Under the pieces are notes generated by a model that made no database searches, was not told where the DNA came from, and saw only the letters and a list, made by a program, of their open reading frames with translations. From Aldehydirespirator sp965220485 (GTDB lineage: Bacteria; Actinomycetota; Acidimicrobiia; Acidimicrobiales; Aldehydirespiratoraceae): a stretch of DNA of 64,000 nt. The first letter of the stretch is position 1. Every line of letters starts with the position of its first letter. The stretch lies in contig OZ244832.1 in NCBI GenBank assembly GCA_965220485.1, positions 2,604,001 to 2,668,000 of the forward strand, written 5' to 3'. Below, piece after piece: positions 32,421 to 41,820 of this stretch. The translations under genes and the position numbers were made by a program.

Positions 32421-33362
32421 CTACTGCGGGCGGCGCTGGGTCCACGAGTCGATGGAGACGGCAGCAAGGATGACCGCGCCCTGGATGACCCGCTGCCAGA
32501 TGGGGTCGATCTGGTGCAGGTTGAAGCCGTTGATCATCAGCGCGATGAAAAACGCCCCGGCGATGGTCCGCCACACCGCTCCCTCGCCGCCGGCGATGGA
32601 GGTCCCACCCACGACCACTGCCGCGATCACGCCGAACACGAAGCTGAAGTCGTCTGAGGGCAGCGCGGACAGCGACCGGGACGACGACACCACCCCGGCC
32701 AACCCGGCAGCCGCTCCGGCCATGGCGAAGCAGATCGTCTTGACCCGGGCCACGGGCACACCGGCGAGGCGAGCAGCCTCGGCGTTGCCGCCAGCTGCGT
32801 AGACGTGGCGTCCGAAGCGGCTGCGGCTCAACAGAATCCAGGCCACCGCCACTACCGCAGCCGCGATCCAGGCTCCGGTGGTGATCCCCCACCAGCGGGT
32901 TCGGGCGATGGCCGGGTAGGCGTCGGTGGAGGCCCGAAGCACACTGCGGTCGCTGATCAGGAAGCCTGCGCCGAAGACCATGAACGATGTGGCCAGCGTG
33001 GCAATGAACGAGTTCACCTTGAGGGCGGTGACGACCAGCCCGTTGGCCACCCCCACGACCAGCCCGACGGCCACGCCCGCCGCGACCGCCAGCATCACGT
33101 TGCCGGTGCTGTTCTCGACCTGGAGGGCGAACAGCGGCGCCACCACATAGACGGACGCGGCGGAGATGTCGAAGCCCCCCGCGATCATCGTGATGGTGGC
33201 GAAGGAGGCCGCGATCAGCAGCGAAGACTGCTGGTCGAGGATGTTGCGGAAGTTGGCCTGGCTCAAGAAGCCGTCAGTGGTGGCGGCCAGGAGCACGAAC
33301 AATGCGACGGTGACGACCGCGATGCCGTAGCGGCGGGCCGCCGGCAGGGCCTGCGCGATCAT
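32421..33362 (-). CDS. ABC transporter permease, RbsC/BPD_transp_2 type (copy B)
   Basis: The 313 residues with eight to ten hydrophobic helices carry the family signatures GFLSQANFRNILDQQSSLLIAA, MIAGGFDISAAS, NGLVVTALKVNSFIATLAT and GVIAAVVVGGTSIAGGEGAVW. It forms the membrane channel of an importer with the ATPase and binding protein encoded upstream; its ATG overlaps the ATPase stop (ATGA). It is closely similar to the copy A permease at 44373-45419 along its length. Sugar-type (CUT2) permeases also import non-sugar ligands such as autoinducer-2, purine nucleosides and, in some clusters, hydantoins or peptides. Confidence 0.95.
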   Translation of the reverse strand: MIAQALPAARRYGIAVVTVALFVLLAATTDGFLSQANFRNILDQQSSLLIAASFATITMIAGGFDISAASVYVVAPLFALQVENSTGNVMLAVAAGVAVGLVVGVANGLVVTALKVNSFIATLATSFMVFGAGFLISDRSVLRASTDAYPAIARTRWWGITTGAWIAAAVVAVAWILLSRSRFGRHVYAAGGNAEAARLAGVPVARVKTICFAMAGAAAGLAGVVSSSRSLSALPSDDFSFVFGVIAAVVVGGTSIAGGEGAVWRTIAGAFFIALMINGFNLHQIDPIWQRVIQGAVILAAVSIDSWTQRRPQ

Positions 33363-34885
33363 CGCGGCCGGACCGCGGTCTTCTCACCGGCTCCGAAGGC
33401 GGCGGCCAGCAGGTTCGCATCGACCATGTCAGCACCCATGAACTCGGCAACGATTCTGCCGCTGCGCATCACCAGCGCCCGGTGGCAGGTGCCGATCACC
33501 TCCTCCAGATCCGACGAGACAAGCAGCACCGCGCAGCCTGAACGAGCCATCCCGTTGAGTGCCTCGTAGATGGCCCGCTTGGAGCCCACATCCACCCCCC
33601 GAGTGGGCTCGTCGGCGATGAGGAGCCGAGGCTCGCCCAATACGGCTCGAGCGAACAGCACCTTCTGCTGGTTGCCCCCCGACAGGGCCTCCACCGGCAC
33701 CAGCATGCTCCCGGCCCGCACGCCAACGTCGTCGCAGGCCTGTCCGGCGGCCATCTGCTCCTGACCGGTCCGGATTCCGAGCCAGCCGCCGAAACGCCGC
33801 AGATGGGGCAGCGTGGTGTTGTCCCGCACGGGCCGCCTCGCCATCAGGCCCTGATCTCGGCGGGACTCCGGTATCAGGCCGACGCCGTGGGCCAGCGCAT
33901 CCTCCACGCTGCCGGAGAGTCGGTGGTCGCAGACCTCGACCGAACCTGAGGCGACCCGGCCGGCGCCGTAAACCGCGTGAGCCACCTCGCTGCGGCCCGC
34001 TCCGACCAGCCCGGCAAGGCCCAGAATCTCTCCGGCTCGAATGTGGAACGAGACGTCGGAGAACTCGCCGCCGGCCGAACGCAGGTCCTTGACTCGCAGC
34101 ACCACACCAGCGTCGCCGGCAGGCGCGAGCGGCTTGGGCGGGAAGATCTCACCGATGTGACGACCGATCATGCCCTCGACGAGCGACTCGTGGGTCTCAG
34201 TTTCGGCGGGGCCGGTCCGCACTATCCGTCCGTCACGCATCACCGTGACGGTGTCAGCGACCGACAGCACCTCGTTGAGGAAGTGAGACACGTACACCAC
34301 GGCCACTCCCTGTTTGGCCAACTCGCGAACTGTGCTGCACAGATCCGCAGCCTCGTGGCTGGCCAGCCGGGCGGTGGGCTCGTCGAGCACCACCAGTCGC
34401 GACTCTCGCCCCAAGGCTCGCAGGATCTCGACCTTCTGCTGGTCCGCCACGGGCAACGACCCGGCTCTCGAGTCGAGAGGAACCTCCAAGCCGTGCTGGG
34501 CGATCAGAGCCTCAACCCGGCGCCGGTTGGCTCGGTGGTTCACAAGCGGGCCCCAGCGTTCCTCAGAACCAAGAACGACGTTGTCGACCACGCTCATTGT
34601 AGGCAGCAGCGACAGCTCCTGAGCCACTCCTACAAGCCCGCGGGCGGCTCCGTCAGCGGGGCTGTCGAGCCGAATGAGCGAGCCACCTAGGGCGAGGCTC
34701 CCGGAGTCGGGAGCGTGCACTCCGAGCACGATCCCGCACAGGGTGGACTTGCCGGCGCCGTTCTCGCCGACCAGCCCGTGCACCCGGCCCGCTTCGAAGG
34801 CGACCGACACGTCTTCGAGGGCGCGAGTCGCGCCGAAGCGCTTGCTGACGTTGTGAACGCTGGCAAGCGCTTCGGCGGACTTCAT
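33359..34885 (-). CDS. ABC transporter ATP-binding protein, two-domain RbsA type (copy B)
   Basis: The 508 residues comprise two nucleotide-binding domains: the first with Walker A GLVGENGAGKSTL, SGSLALGG and Walker B RLVVLDEPTARLAS; the second with a degenerate Walker A (GLAGLVGAGRSEVA), the signature LSGGNQQKVLFARAVL and Walker B LLIADEPTRGVD. This pattern is normal for CUT2 importers, where only one site is fully active. The ATG at 34885 is 52 bases after the binding-protein gene. Equivalent to 45416-47023 in copy A. Confidence 0.95.
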   Translation of the reverse strand: MKSAEALASVHNVSKRFGATRALEDVSVAFEAGRVHGLVGENGAGKSTLCGIVLGVHAPDSGSLALGGSLIRLDSPADGAARGLVGVAQELSLLPTMSVVDNVVLGSEERWGPLVNHRANRRRVEALIAQHGLEVPLDSRAGSLPVADQQKVEILRALGRESRLVVLDEPTARLASHEAADLCSTVRELAKQGVAVVYVSHFLNEVLSVADTVTVMRDGRIVRTGPAETETHESLVEGMIGRHIGEIFPPKPLAPAGDAGVVLRVKDLRSAGGEFSDVSFHIRAGEILGLAGLVGAGRSEVAHAVYGAGRVASGSVEVCDHRLSGSVEDALAHGVGLIPESRRDQGLMARRPVRDNTTLPHLRRFGGWLGIRTGQEQMAAGQACDDVGVRAGSMLVPVEALSGGNQQKVLFARAVLGEPRLLIADEPTRGVDVGSKRAIYEALNGMARSGCAVLLVSSDLEEVIGTCHRALVMRSGRIVAEFMGADMVDANLLAAAFGAGEKTAVRPR

Positions 34886-34937
34886 GATCTGCTCCCCGCG
34901 CCTGGAGCGCGGGAAGTCTCAGAGGCAGGCAGCCAGC

Positions 34938-36233
34938 TCAGCCGTCCCACTGAGGCGTGAACAGGTGCACGTTGTCGGCGGTCACCAGACCATTGTCGGG
35001 GAGATCGGCCAACGGGTCCACCCCGCCGAAGTCGCCACCCCCGGCGAGGGCCGAGACCATGGCCTCCATGGCAATGCGTCCCTCGTCTCCGGGAGCACCG
35101 AACACGCCGCCGAACCAGCGACCAGCTGCGATGCCCTCAATGGCCGGCACCGAGCCGCCCCACCCGACGAGGCGGACCTGATCGAGTTTGCCCTCGTCTG
35201 CGAGCACGATCTCCGCGCCCTGCACCGATTGGTCGGCACCGACCAGCACGTCGAAGTCGGGAGCGACCTGGAGGATGTCCTGGGTGGCGTTGATGCCTCC
35301 CTCGGGGCCCAGGTACTGGCCCTCTCCCTCGGCGACGATGGTGATGGACGGATGTCCGGCGATGACCTCGTCTAGGCCAGCGCGGGCCGCATCGTCGATC
35401 GGCAGTCCCTTGATCCCGTAAATGTAGACCACCTCGCACGGATCGAGATCCGCGCAGGCCAGCACGGTGAGTTCGCCGAGACGCTTGCCGTTCACAAACG
35501 GCGCGGCCATGACATTGGCACTGACCCCGGGCACCTGGGGCTCCGACGTGGTGTAGTCCTCGCCCACCACCTGATTGAGGATGACCACCTCCATGCCGGC
35601 ATCGAGCGCAGCCGCGATGTCGGGGGCCGTAGCGATACCGGCGATCGACACCAGGATCACGCCGTCGTAGGCTCCAGAGGCGATCACGTCCTGGAACTGC
35701 GTCGTCTGAAGGCCGGGGGCGAACTGGCCATCAAACTCTGTGATCTCCACGTTGTTGACCAGTGCCACTGCCTCCATCTCAAGGCGCGACGACAGCAGCC
35801 ATGTGTTGGCTGAACTCGCCGACAGATAAGCGACCTCGAACGGCTCGCCGGTCTCGGCCGGCTCCGGTTCGTCCATCTCGTCGGTCTCGGCCGGCTCCGG
35901 TTCGTCCATCTCGCCGGTCTCGGCCGGCTCCGGTTCGTCCATCTCGTCGGTCTCGGCCGGCTCCGGTTCGTCCATCTCGTCATCATCGCCCTCCGGAGCC
36001 ACGGGCTCGTCCGCCTCGTCCGGGGCGGGTTCGTCCGTCTCCTCGTCGGCCGCGAGCGCGGGCTCCGGTGCGGCCTCGGCGTCATCGCCGGCGGCTGGGG
36101 CCGGAGCCTCCGTCTGCTCGCCGCCGGGCGCTCCATCGTCATCGTCGCCGCCGCACGAGGCCGCGGCCAGAGCGAAGACAGCGACGAGAGCGAGCCACAC
36201 GAATGAGAGTGGCCTGTGCGGGATTCTCGCCAT
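34938..36233 (-). CDS. ABC transporter substrate-binding lipoprotein, Peripla_BP_4 type (copy B)
   Basis: The 431 residues start at ATG 36233 behind a strong GGAGGAGG site. A lipoprotein signal peptide ends ALAAASC. An acidic linker of about 100 residues follows, with four repeats of MDEPEPAET(D/G)E, then a sugar-type periplasmic-binding fold (FEVAYLSASSANTWLLSSRLEMEAVA, AYDGVILVSIAG, VVILNQVVGEDY, GVVYIYGIKGLP-like centre, VGADQSVQGAEIVLADEG). The long acidic linker would hold the domain away from the membrane. Equivalent to 47016-48254. Confidence 0.94.
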   Translation of the reverse strand: MARIPHRPLSFVWLALVAVFALAAASCGGDDDDGAPGGEQTEAPAPAAGDDAEAAPEPALAADEETDEPAPDEADEPVAPEGDDDEMDEPEPAETDEMDEPEPAETGEMDEPEPAETDEMDEPEPAETGEPFEVAYLSASSANTWLLSSRLEMEAVALVNNVEITEFDGQFAPGLQTTQFQDVIASGAYDGVILVSIAGIATAPDIAAALDAGMEVVILNQVVGEDYTTSEPQVPGVSANVMAAPFVNGKRLGELTVLACADLDPCEVVYIYGIKGLPIDDAARAGLDEVIAGHPSITIVAEGEGQYLGPEGGINATQDILQVAPDFDVLVGADQSVQGAEIVLADEGKLDQVRLVGWGGSVPAIEGIAAGRWFGGVFGAPGDEGRIAMEAMVSALAGGGDFGGVDPLADLPDNGLVTADNVHLFTPQWDG

Positions 36234-36319
36234 CTGGCGTCACCTCCTCCTGGTACGTCGCCCGGCCCATGCCGAGCTGACCGCACCATAAGGTGAGCCC
36301 TGTCGCGGTTACTTAGGCT

Positions 36320-36353
36320 GAATGCATAGGTGATTACCTATTCGAGTGCATTC
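36320..36353. promoter_or_regulatory. Nested palindrome at the pucR (copy B) 3' end, candidate PucR operator
   Basis: Outer arms GAATGCA (36320-36326) and TGCATTC (36347-36353) enclose an inner palindrome ATAGGT-4 nt-ACCTAT (36326-36341). The inner palindrome covers the pucR stop codon. It lies about 90 bases upstream of the binding-protein start. A similar core, TAGGTG-x-TACCT, stands at the same place in copy A (48406-48417). Confidence 0.6.
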
Positions 36354-37945
36354 TGCATAATCAGCGGTGGTTCACGGTTGATCCGAAGCATCCGGCAGGC
36401 CAGTTGCAGCGACAAACGGGTCTCAGCGTCGTCGAGGGCGACCCCCAACAGGCCCGAGATGCGGCGCATCCGATTGGCCACCGTGTTGCGGTGCAGACCC
36501 AACATCTGAGCCGCTTCGGTGGTCGAGCAGCTGGCATCGAGATACACCTCGAGGGTCCGCAGCAGTTCGTGGTCGCTGTCGGCGCCCAGGACGGGCTGCA
36601 GAATGAACCGGGCGTAACGGGCGAAGTCCTCAGAGCCGAACCAGCCCATGAGAACTCGCTGCACACCCAGTTGGTCAATGTGAGCCGCCCCGGATCGGCC
36701 TCCGAAGCGCGCATTGGCGATGAGCGCGGCTTCGTGGGCCTCCGTCAGCGAAACGCGCAACCCGCCGAGGTCTAGGTAGGGGCGACCAATGCCGGCATGG
36801 GCCTGCAGCCCCGAGTGCGCGTCGACGAACTCGGCCAGCGCTTCGCCCAACCGTCGGACTATCGCCGAGTAGCTCTCCACTGCAGGCTCGGACGCATCGG
36901 TTACCCATCCGCTCCATCCGTCGTTGCGCTCCACCAGCGGTCCGTCGAGTCCCGCGCCGCGCAGGCGCTCCCGCACTTCAGCATGCAGATCGATGATCCG
37001 AGAAGTATCTGCCCCGCGCAACGTGATGTGCAGCCCGGTGTTCCATCCCGCGGCGCTCCATCCCAACGCCAACATCTGGTTGCGGATGTCGCGCTCGTGG
37101 AGGTCGCTGGTGGCAAGCAGTTCGTTGAGCACTGCGATACGACGCCGGGCGTCGCTCTCGGTGCGGGCCCGAACCGAGGCCAGCAGGGCCGCCAGATACC
37201 AGGATCCGATCTGCAGCAAAGACCGGAGCAGCCTCTGCACGCCGTCCGACCCACGACTCTCTGCCACCAGCCAGTAGTCGGGCTCCTCTCCGAACTCCCC
37301 GGGGGTCAGCACTATCGCCGTGCTGTGCAGCGCGGCCTCGGTCGAGTTGTCGACGAGGTAGGCCGGTCCCGACGCCAGCCGACGGCCGTCGATCTCGATC
37401 GGTTCACCCGCTACCAGGCTTCGATCCTGGCCGAGCAGGCAAACGCTCGACGCGCTCAGGTCGGCGACCGCACCGAGCACCCGTTCCACGCTGGCGGCGC
37501 GGACCTGACTCAGCGACACGAGCAGAAAGTTCACCGCTGATGCATGCTCCACATCGGCCGCCCAAAGCTGAGCCCTCAACCGGTGGGTAAGCGTCATGGC
37601 ATCGGCCTCGGGTACCACGACCAGGGGCACGTCGAAGCGGTTGGCCAGACGGCGCACACCCACACCGAGCTCAAAGCCCGGGTTCGTGACGATCAGCGTG
37701 GCGGCACCAGCGTCAGCAACGATGCGAATGGCCATGTCGATCTGGTACAGGTGCTCGCCGATATCGGCGGCGTCGAAGACGACAGCCTCACCGGGCTGCA
37801 AGGGCGAATCGGCTCGCAGCCGCCCATGGAGGACGACCTCTGCGACCGCGGCGTCCAGTCCGCCCCCGCCCGCCAAGAGCTCCGCGTCGGTGAGCGCGGG
37901 AGACGCCAGAAGCCGCCTAACCGTGATCGGGCGCTCGCTGCCCAT
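36338..37945 (-). CDS. PucR-family transcriptional regulator (copy B)
   Basis: The 535 residues have the PucR architecture: an N-terminal ligand-sensing domain (TVRRLLASPALTDAELLAGGGGLD...VFDAADIGEHLYQID), a central GGDEF-like regulatory region, and a C-terminal HTH (LLRTLEVYLDASCSTTEAAQMLGLHRNTVANRMRRI). PucR proteins commonly activate purine, allantoin or related nitrogen-compound catabolism in response to a substrate. The gene lies between the catabolic genes and the transporter of copy B and ends 104 bases before the binding-protein gene. Equivalent to 48405-49997. Confidence 0.9.
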   Translation of the reverse strand: MGSERPITVRRLLASPALTDAELLAGGGGLDAAVAEVVLHGRLRADSPLQPGEAVVFDAADIGEHLYQIDMAIRIVADAGAATLIVTNPGFELGVGVRRLANRFDVPLVVVPEADAMTLTHRLRAQLWAADVEHASAVNFLLVSLSQVRAASVERVLGAVADLSASSVCLLGQDRSLVAGEPIEIDGRRLASGPAYLVDNSTEAALHSTAIVLTPGEFGEEPDYWLVAESRGSDGVQRLLRSLLQIGSWYLAALLASVRARTESDARRRIAVLNELLATSDLHERDIRNQMLALGWSAAGWNTGLHITLRGADTSRIIDLHAEVRERLRGAGLDGPLVERNDGWSGWVTDASEPAVESYSAIVRRLGEALAEFVDAHSGLQAHAGIGRPYLDLGGLRVSLTEAHEAALIANARFGGRSGAAHIDQLGVQRVLMGWFGSEDFARYARFILQPVLGADSDHELLRTLEVYLDASCSTTEAAQMLGLHRNTVANRMRRISGLLGVALDDAETRLSLQLACRMLRINREPPLIMQNALE

Positions 37946-37988
37946 GGCCCAAACCTACAGAGGCCGCTCTGCCGGAACCCTCCCAGCC

Positions 37989-39032
37989 CTACGACAGGCT
38001 GGCACGAAAGAAGTCGAGCATGTTGGCGCTGGCGAAGCGAGCCGCCCGGTCGGCGCCGAACCGTTCGACAAACCGTGGGATCAGGTTCGGATAGTCGGCC
38101 GGCGCTCTCAGGTCGTCTATGAACCCCAGGTCGGCCGGGTCGACCAGGAGCTGACGCCCGAGGATGGGATCGACGATGCGGACCAGATCGTCGATGAAGT
38201 CGGCCCCGATAGCGACCCGGTCGTCGCCGGCGACGAGGGCGGCGTGCTCGATGTGATCGACGAAGCCGTCGATGGTCGGTGCTGTGTCCGACACGAAGGG
38301 GCCGAAGGCGTTGACGGCCACGAAGCCTCCGGAGTCGGCCACCATCTTGATCTGGTCGTCGGTGAGGTTGCGGGGGTGGTCGCTCAGTGCCCGGCAGGAG
38401 GAATGGCTGGCCACGAAGGGCCCGGTCGCCACCTCCGCCAGGTGCTCGACGCCTGCCGATGACAGATGGCTGATGTCGAGCACCATGCCGAGCCTGTTCA
38501 TCTCGGCGACGGCCTCCACTCCCAGCGACGACAGACGGCCTCCCGTGCCGGACTCGGCGATCCCGTCGGCCAGCATCGTGCGCCGGTTCCAGGTGAGAGA
38601 GGCCAGGCGCACGCCGAGACGGTGCAGAGTCTCGAACATCGAGATCGACGAGCCGACCGGCTCGGCACCCTCGATGGCGAGGAGCAGGGCAATGCGACCG
38701 CTGTCGATGATCCGGTCGATTTCGTCGGCCTCTTCCACGATGGCCACATCAGTCCGGTGAACTTCGGCGATCTCACGGGCCAGCGCGACGATCTCGAGAG
38801 TGCGACGCAGGGCCGCCTCGCCGACGAACTGTTCCTCGGTGAAGATCGGCAACACCTGGAACACCACGCCGCCCGCCTGCAGGCCTGGCAGCCAGTCGTC
38901 GCCGAACGGGTCGACCGCTCCCCGCTCCCACCGGTGCATGCAGGCCAGGAGAAGGTCGTTGTGAGAGTCGGCGATGGGCAGCGAGAACGTGGAGCGTCCG
39001 CGAATGGGGGTCAACCCCGTGCGCTCGAGCAT
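37989..39032 (-). CDS. Membrane dipeptidase family (M19), intact (copy B)
   Basis: Zinc-dependent hydrolase of dipeptides, family members often accept a D-residue or cleave related amides. The 347 residues keep all expected metal ligands: His24 and Asp26 (ADSHNDLLLA), bridging Glu121 (LLLAIEGAEP), His189 (LDISHLS) and His210 (VASHSSC), plus RNLTDDQIKMVADSGGFVAVNAFG. No signal peptide, so it is cytoplasmic. Equivalent to the shortened 50006-50740. Confidence 0.93.
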   Translation of the reverse strand: MLERTGLTPIRGRSTFSLPIADSHNDLLLACMHRWERGAVDPFGDDWLPGLQAGGVVFQVLPIFTEEQFVGEAALRRTLEIVALAREIAEVHRTDVAIVEEADEIDRIIDSGRIALLLAIEGAEPVGSSISMFETLHRLGVRLASLTWNRRTMLADGIAESGTGGRLSSLGVEAVAEMNRLGMVLDISHLSSAGVEHLAEVATGPFVASHSSCRALSDHPRNLTDDQIKMVADSGGFVAVNAFGPFVSDTAPTIDGFVDHIEHAALVAGDDRVAIGADFIDDLVRIVDPILGRQLLVDPADLGFIDDLRAPADYPNLIPRFVERFGADRAARFASANMLDFFRASLS

Positions 39033-39039
39033 CGTGATC

Positions 39040-39088
39040 CCCGCTCTTGTTCGCTGCGCTCACGGGCCGCTCGGGCCACGGCCTCGCT
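39040..39088 (-). repeat. 49-bp dispersed repeat, copy 2 (inverted)
   Basis: Exact reverse complement of 27294-27342. It fills half the space between the copy B hydantoinase stop (39138) and dipeptidase start (39032), where copy A has only 48 bases without the repeat. Confidence 0.9.
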
Positions 39089-39137
39089 CAACGCTCTGCA
39101 AATTCCTCGGGAACTCATCGCCGGACCGCTCGGCCTC

Positions 39138-40724
39138 CTAGGCGAGGGGGCCAACAGCCTTCACCATGACCCGGCAGCCGCCGCCGGGCACGTAGGTCAT
39201 GGGCACCTCGGTGACCGTGGTTATGCGGATCCGGTCCGGATGGGCACCGGAGCGCACCGCGGCGTTGGCGGCCAGTTCCTTGGCGTCGTCGAGGCAATCA
39301 TCACGGCTGGTGCGGTCGTAGCTGTAGACCCGGTCGACGGTGCCGGAAGCCTCGGCGATGCAGGCGCCGTAGGCGTTGGCCACCGAGTAGCTCTGCGGGC
39401 GCAGCACTTCGGAGATGCCGGGCACCTGTTCCGCGATCAGGTGGGCGCCCCCGCCCACGGCCAGCAGGGGGATCTCGGCCCGGCTCGACTTCATGCGATC
39501 ACTCATGATCGACACCTGCTCGTCCACCCAACCCAGGGCTTCGCTCACCAGTCCGGCGTCGAGGTGCGCCACCAGCGCCGGATCCCCGAAACCGCCGAAG
39601 CGTCCCGACGCCAGGGAGACGTCGGACAGGGTCAGGGTGCCGCCGCCCACGCACAAGGCCTCGGTTGCCACCGCGTAGCCCACGGAGTCGGGGCCGATAG
39701 AGAGCTCGCTGCCGTTGTCGGCCCTGGTGTCCCGCACGATGGTTCCCCCTCCCAGTCCGATGGAAATCAGGTCGGGCATGCGGAAGTTGGTGCGCACCCC
39801 TCCAACCTCGACTGCGGCGGTGGACTCGCGGGGGAAGCCGTCCACGAGGATGCCGGCGTCGGCCGATGTTCCGCCCACATCGATCACGACGGCGTCGTTG
39901 ACCCCGGCCAGCGCGCATGCGCCCCGCATCGAGTTGGTGGGACCCGAACCCAGGGTCAGCACGGGGAAGCGCCCGGCTTCGGCCGCGGTCAGGAGCGTGC
40001 CGTCGTTCTGGGTCAGGTAGGCGTCTATGGCCAGATCGTGGGCGGCGAGGGCGCTCTCGAAGCCGTTCACCACGCTGGAGGCGACGCTCAGTAGCGCCGC
40101 ATTGAGGATGGTGGCGTTCTCGCGCTCAAGCAGGCCCAGCGAGCCCACCTGGTGACTGAGCGAAACAGGGAAGGCCGCGCCGAGCTCGGCCGCGAGGATG
40201 TCGCGGGCGCGGATCTCGTGCTCGCTGGTGGCCGGGCTGAACGCGGCCGACACCGCGATGGCGCGGCATCCCGCAGCGACGGCGGTGGCCGCGAAACGGC
40301 GGACGGCGTCGGTGTCGAGTGGGGCGATCTCGGCGCCGGTGTACTCGTTGCCGCCCTCGATGATGGCCGAGGCGCCGATCACCAAGGACCGGATGTCGCC
40401 GGGCCAGGCCGCGCCGGGACGCACGCCGAGCGACGACGGGGCGGCCAGCCGCAGCACTCCGACGGTGTCGAGACCCCGGCGCTCGATGATGGCATTGGTG
40501 GGGTGGGTGGTGCCCAGCATCGCCTTGGTCACCAGTGCCTTCTCCACATCGGACAGCACCTTGTCGAGCGACTCGCGGATCCCGTCGATGGGCTCGGGAG
40601 TGGTGGCCACCTTGACTGCGCTGATCACTGTGCCGGCGGTATCGATGACCACCGCGTCAGTGTTGGTTCCGCCGACGTCGATGCCGATGCGCAACTCCGG
40701 CCGGTTGCCGTGTTCGCTGGTCAT
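39138..40724 (-). CDS. HyuA-type hydantoinase/oxoprolinase (copy B)
   Basis: The 528 residues from ATG 40724 (four-base overlap with the DUF917 stop) have the actin-like ATPase motifs ELRIGIDVGGTNTDAVVID, MLGTTHPTNAIIERRGL, VIDVGGTSADAGILVDG and LLAVGGGAHLIAEQVPG. They are shorter than the classical HyuA (19820-21970) because the C-terminal portion is missing, and there is no HyuB. Its constant partner is instead the DUF917 protein encoded just upstream. Expected reaction: ATP-dependent ring opening of a hydantoin or similar lactam. Equivalent to 50789-52342. Confidence 0.92.
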   Translation of the reverse strand: MTSEHGNRPELRIGIDVGGTNTDAVVIDTAGTVISAVKVATTPEPIDGIRESLDKVLSDVEKALVTKAMLGTTHPTNAIIERRGLDTVGVLRLAAPSSLGVRPGAAWPGDIRSLVIGASAIIEGGNEYTGAEIAPLDTDAVRRFAATAVAAGCRAIAVSAAFSPATSEHEIRARDILAAELGAAFPVSLSHQVGSLGLLERENATILNAALLSVASSVVNGFESALAAHDLAIDAYLTQNDGTLLTAAEAGRFPVLTLGSGPTNSMRGACALAGVNDAVVIDVGGTSADAGILVDGFPRESTAAVEVGGVRTNFRMPDLISIGLGGGTIVRDTRADNGSELSIGPDSVGYAVATEALCVGGGTLTLSDVSLASGRFGGFGDPALVAHLDAGLVSEALGWVDEQVSIMSDRMKSSRAEIPLLAVGGGAHLIAEQVPGISEVLRPQSYSVANAYGACIAEASGTVDRVYSYDRTSRDDCLDDAKELAANAAVRSGAHPDRIRITTVTEVPMTYVPGGGCRVMVKAVGPLA

Positions 40725-41788
40725 GCCGGCAGCTCCACGAAGTCGACGTCGTATCCGAAGGCTCTCGGCCCCACTAGGTCGAGCATCCCCTCCTGATGCC
40801 ATTCCGGCGCGCAGGGCATGCCGATCACGATCACCCGGTTGCCGTAGGCCAGCGCCTCGGTGGTGATGGGGTCGAAGGTCTCGCAGTCGAGCAGGCAGAT
40901 GAGATTGGGGGTGGTGATGGTGGGCTTGCCATCGAGGAAGGCGATTAGATTCTCGTTCTGCACCTCGATGCGCATGGTGGCGTCGAGGCCGTCGAGGTCC
41001 TCAAGAATCACCGTGGAGCGAGCGAAGCCGTCAGTGGTCCGGCGGTCGAGATCGACCACCTTGCCCGTGAAGAACCGGCGCGATCCGGACTCGGCGAGGA
41101 AGCGCTCCCAGGCTCCGTCCTCACCGTCCTTCACGGCCTGTAGGAGGCGTCCCACATCGGTGCAGTAGGTGAGCGAACCACCGATGGCGTGCTCAGCCAC
41201 CTGGGCCGCAGTGAGCGGATAGCAACTGATGGAATTGGCCAGGCCAAGCTGGATGACTGCGGTCCGGGCCAGCGTTTCGGCCACCTGGTTCGTGGTCGTC
41301 TCGAAGACGCACTGGTTGCCCTTCTCGTCGGCGACTGACAGCGGCCCAGCCGGTAATCCGGCCAGGGTGAACACCGTCATCTCGATCTGGGGGAACGCCC
41401 GGCGCATCGAGTCGGCGTTGACGATGGGCAGGCTCATCTCGGCTGCGGTGGCGATGGGCAGCAGCGTGTTGCAGCCGCCAACCTCGATCGGCATGATCGC
41501 GGCCGGTTCCTTGCCCAGATAGGAGGCCAGGGCCTTCACGCCGGCTACGTACTCGGTCCCGGCGGGAATCTTCTCCAGGATCACGGTGGGGGCACCGATC
41601 ACCGCCGTCGTGAGCACTAGGGCGTCGGGGGGCAGGTCGGCGGCGTCCACGACCTGGACCGGTCCGTAGGTCTCAAGGGCCTGACGGGCCACCAGCTTGG
41701 CGATGTAGGGGTCACCGCCCCCGCCGGTGCCGAGCAGAGTGGCGCCAAGGCACAGGGCCTCGATGTCGTCGGCGGTCAGCGTTTCCAT
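40721..41788 (-). CDS. DUF917 family protein (copy B)
   Basis: The 355 residues from ATG 41788 are a typical DUF917 protein: ALCLGATLLGTGGGGDPYIAKL, IIAP-like TAVIGAPTVILEKIPAGTE, AIMPIEVGGCNTLLPIATA, RRAFPQIEMTVFTL and the C-terminal NRVIVIGMPCAPEW. As I recall, this family (PF06032) has been renamed for S-methyl-thiohydantoin desulfurase, which would turn a thiohydantoin derivative into a hydantoin; that fits its tight coupling to a hydantoinase. It could also be a structural partner of HyuA. A longer reading frame upstream is spurious. Equivalent to 52339-53415. Confidence 0.9.
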   Translation of the reverse strand: METLTADDIEALCLGATLLGTGGGGDPYIAKLVARQALETYGPVQVVDAADLPPDALVLTTAVIGAPTVILEKIPAGTEYVAGVKALASYLGKEPAAIMPIEVGGCNTLLPIATAAEMSLPIVNADSMRRAFPQIEMTVFTLAGLPAGPLSVADEKGNQCVFETTTNQVAETLARTAVIQLGLANSISCYPLTAAQVAEHAIGGSLTYCTDVGRLLQAVKDGEDGAWERFLAESGSRRFFTGKVVDLDRRTTDGFARSTVILEDLDGLDATMRIEVQNENLIAFLDGKPTITTPNLICLLDCETFDPITTEALAYGNRVIVIGMPCAPEWHQEGMLDLVGPRAFGYDVDFVELPA

Positions 41789-41820
41789 GGCGGCTCCATC
41801 GAAGGGGCTGGGGTCAGCGG

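Noticed and set aside
34681..34693. A partial match (AGCCACCTAGGG) to the MITE end inside the ATPase gene
   Set aside because: Only about 11 bases match within conserved coding sequence; no second end nearby.
32421..36233. The transporter as a simple ribose importer
   Set aside because: The fold is RbsABC-like, but no sugar kinase or sugar isomerase is linked and all neighbours act on amides, amino acids or nitrogen compounds.
38466..40094. A 542-codon plus-strand frame opposite dipeptidase and hydantoinase genes
   Set aside because: Crosses two real genes and the 49-bp repeat and has no recognisable domain.
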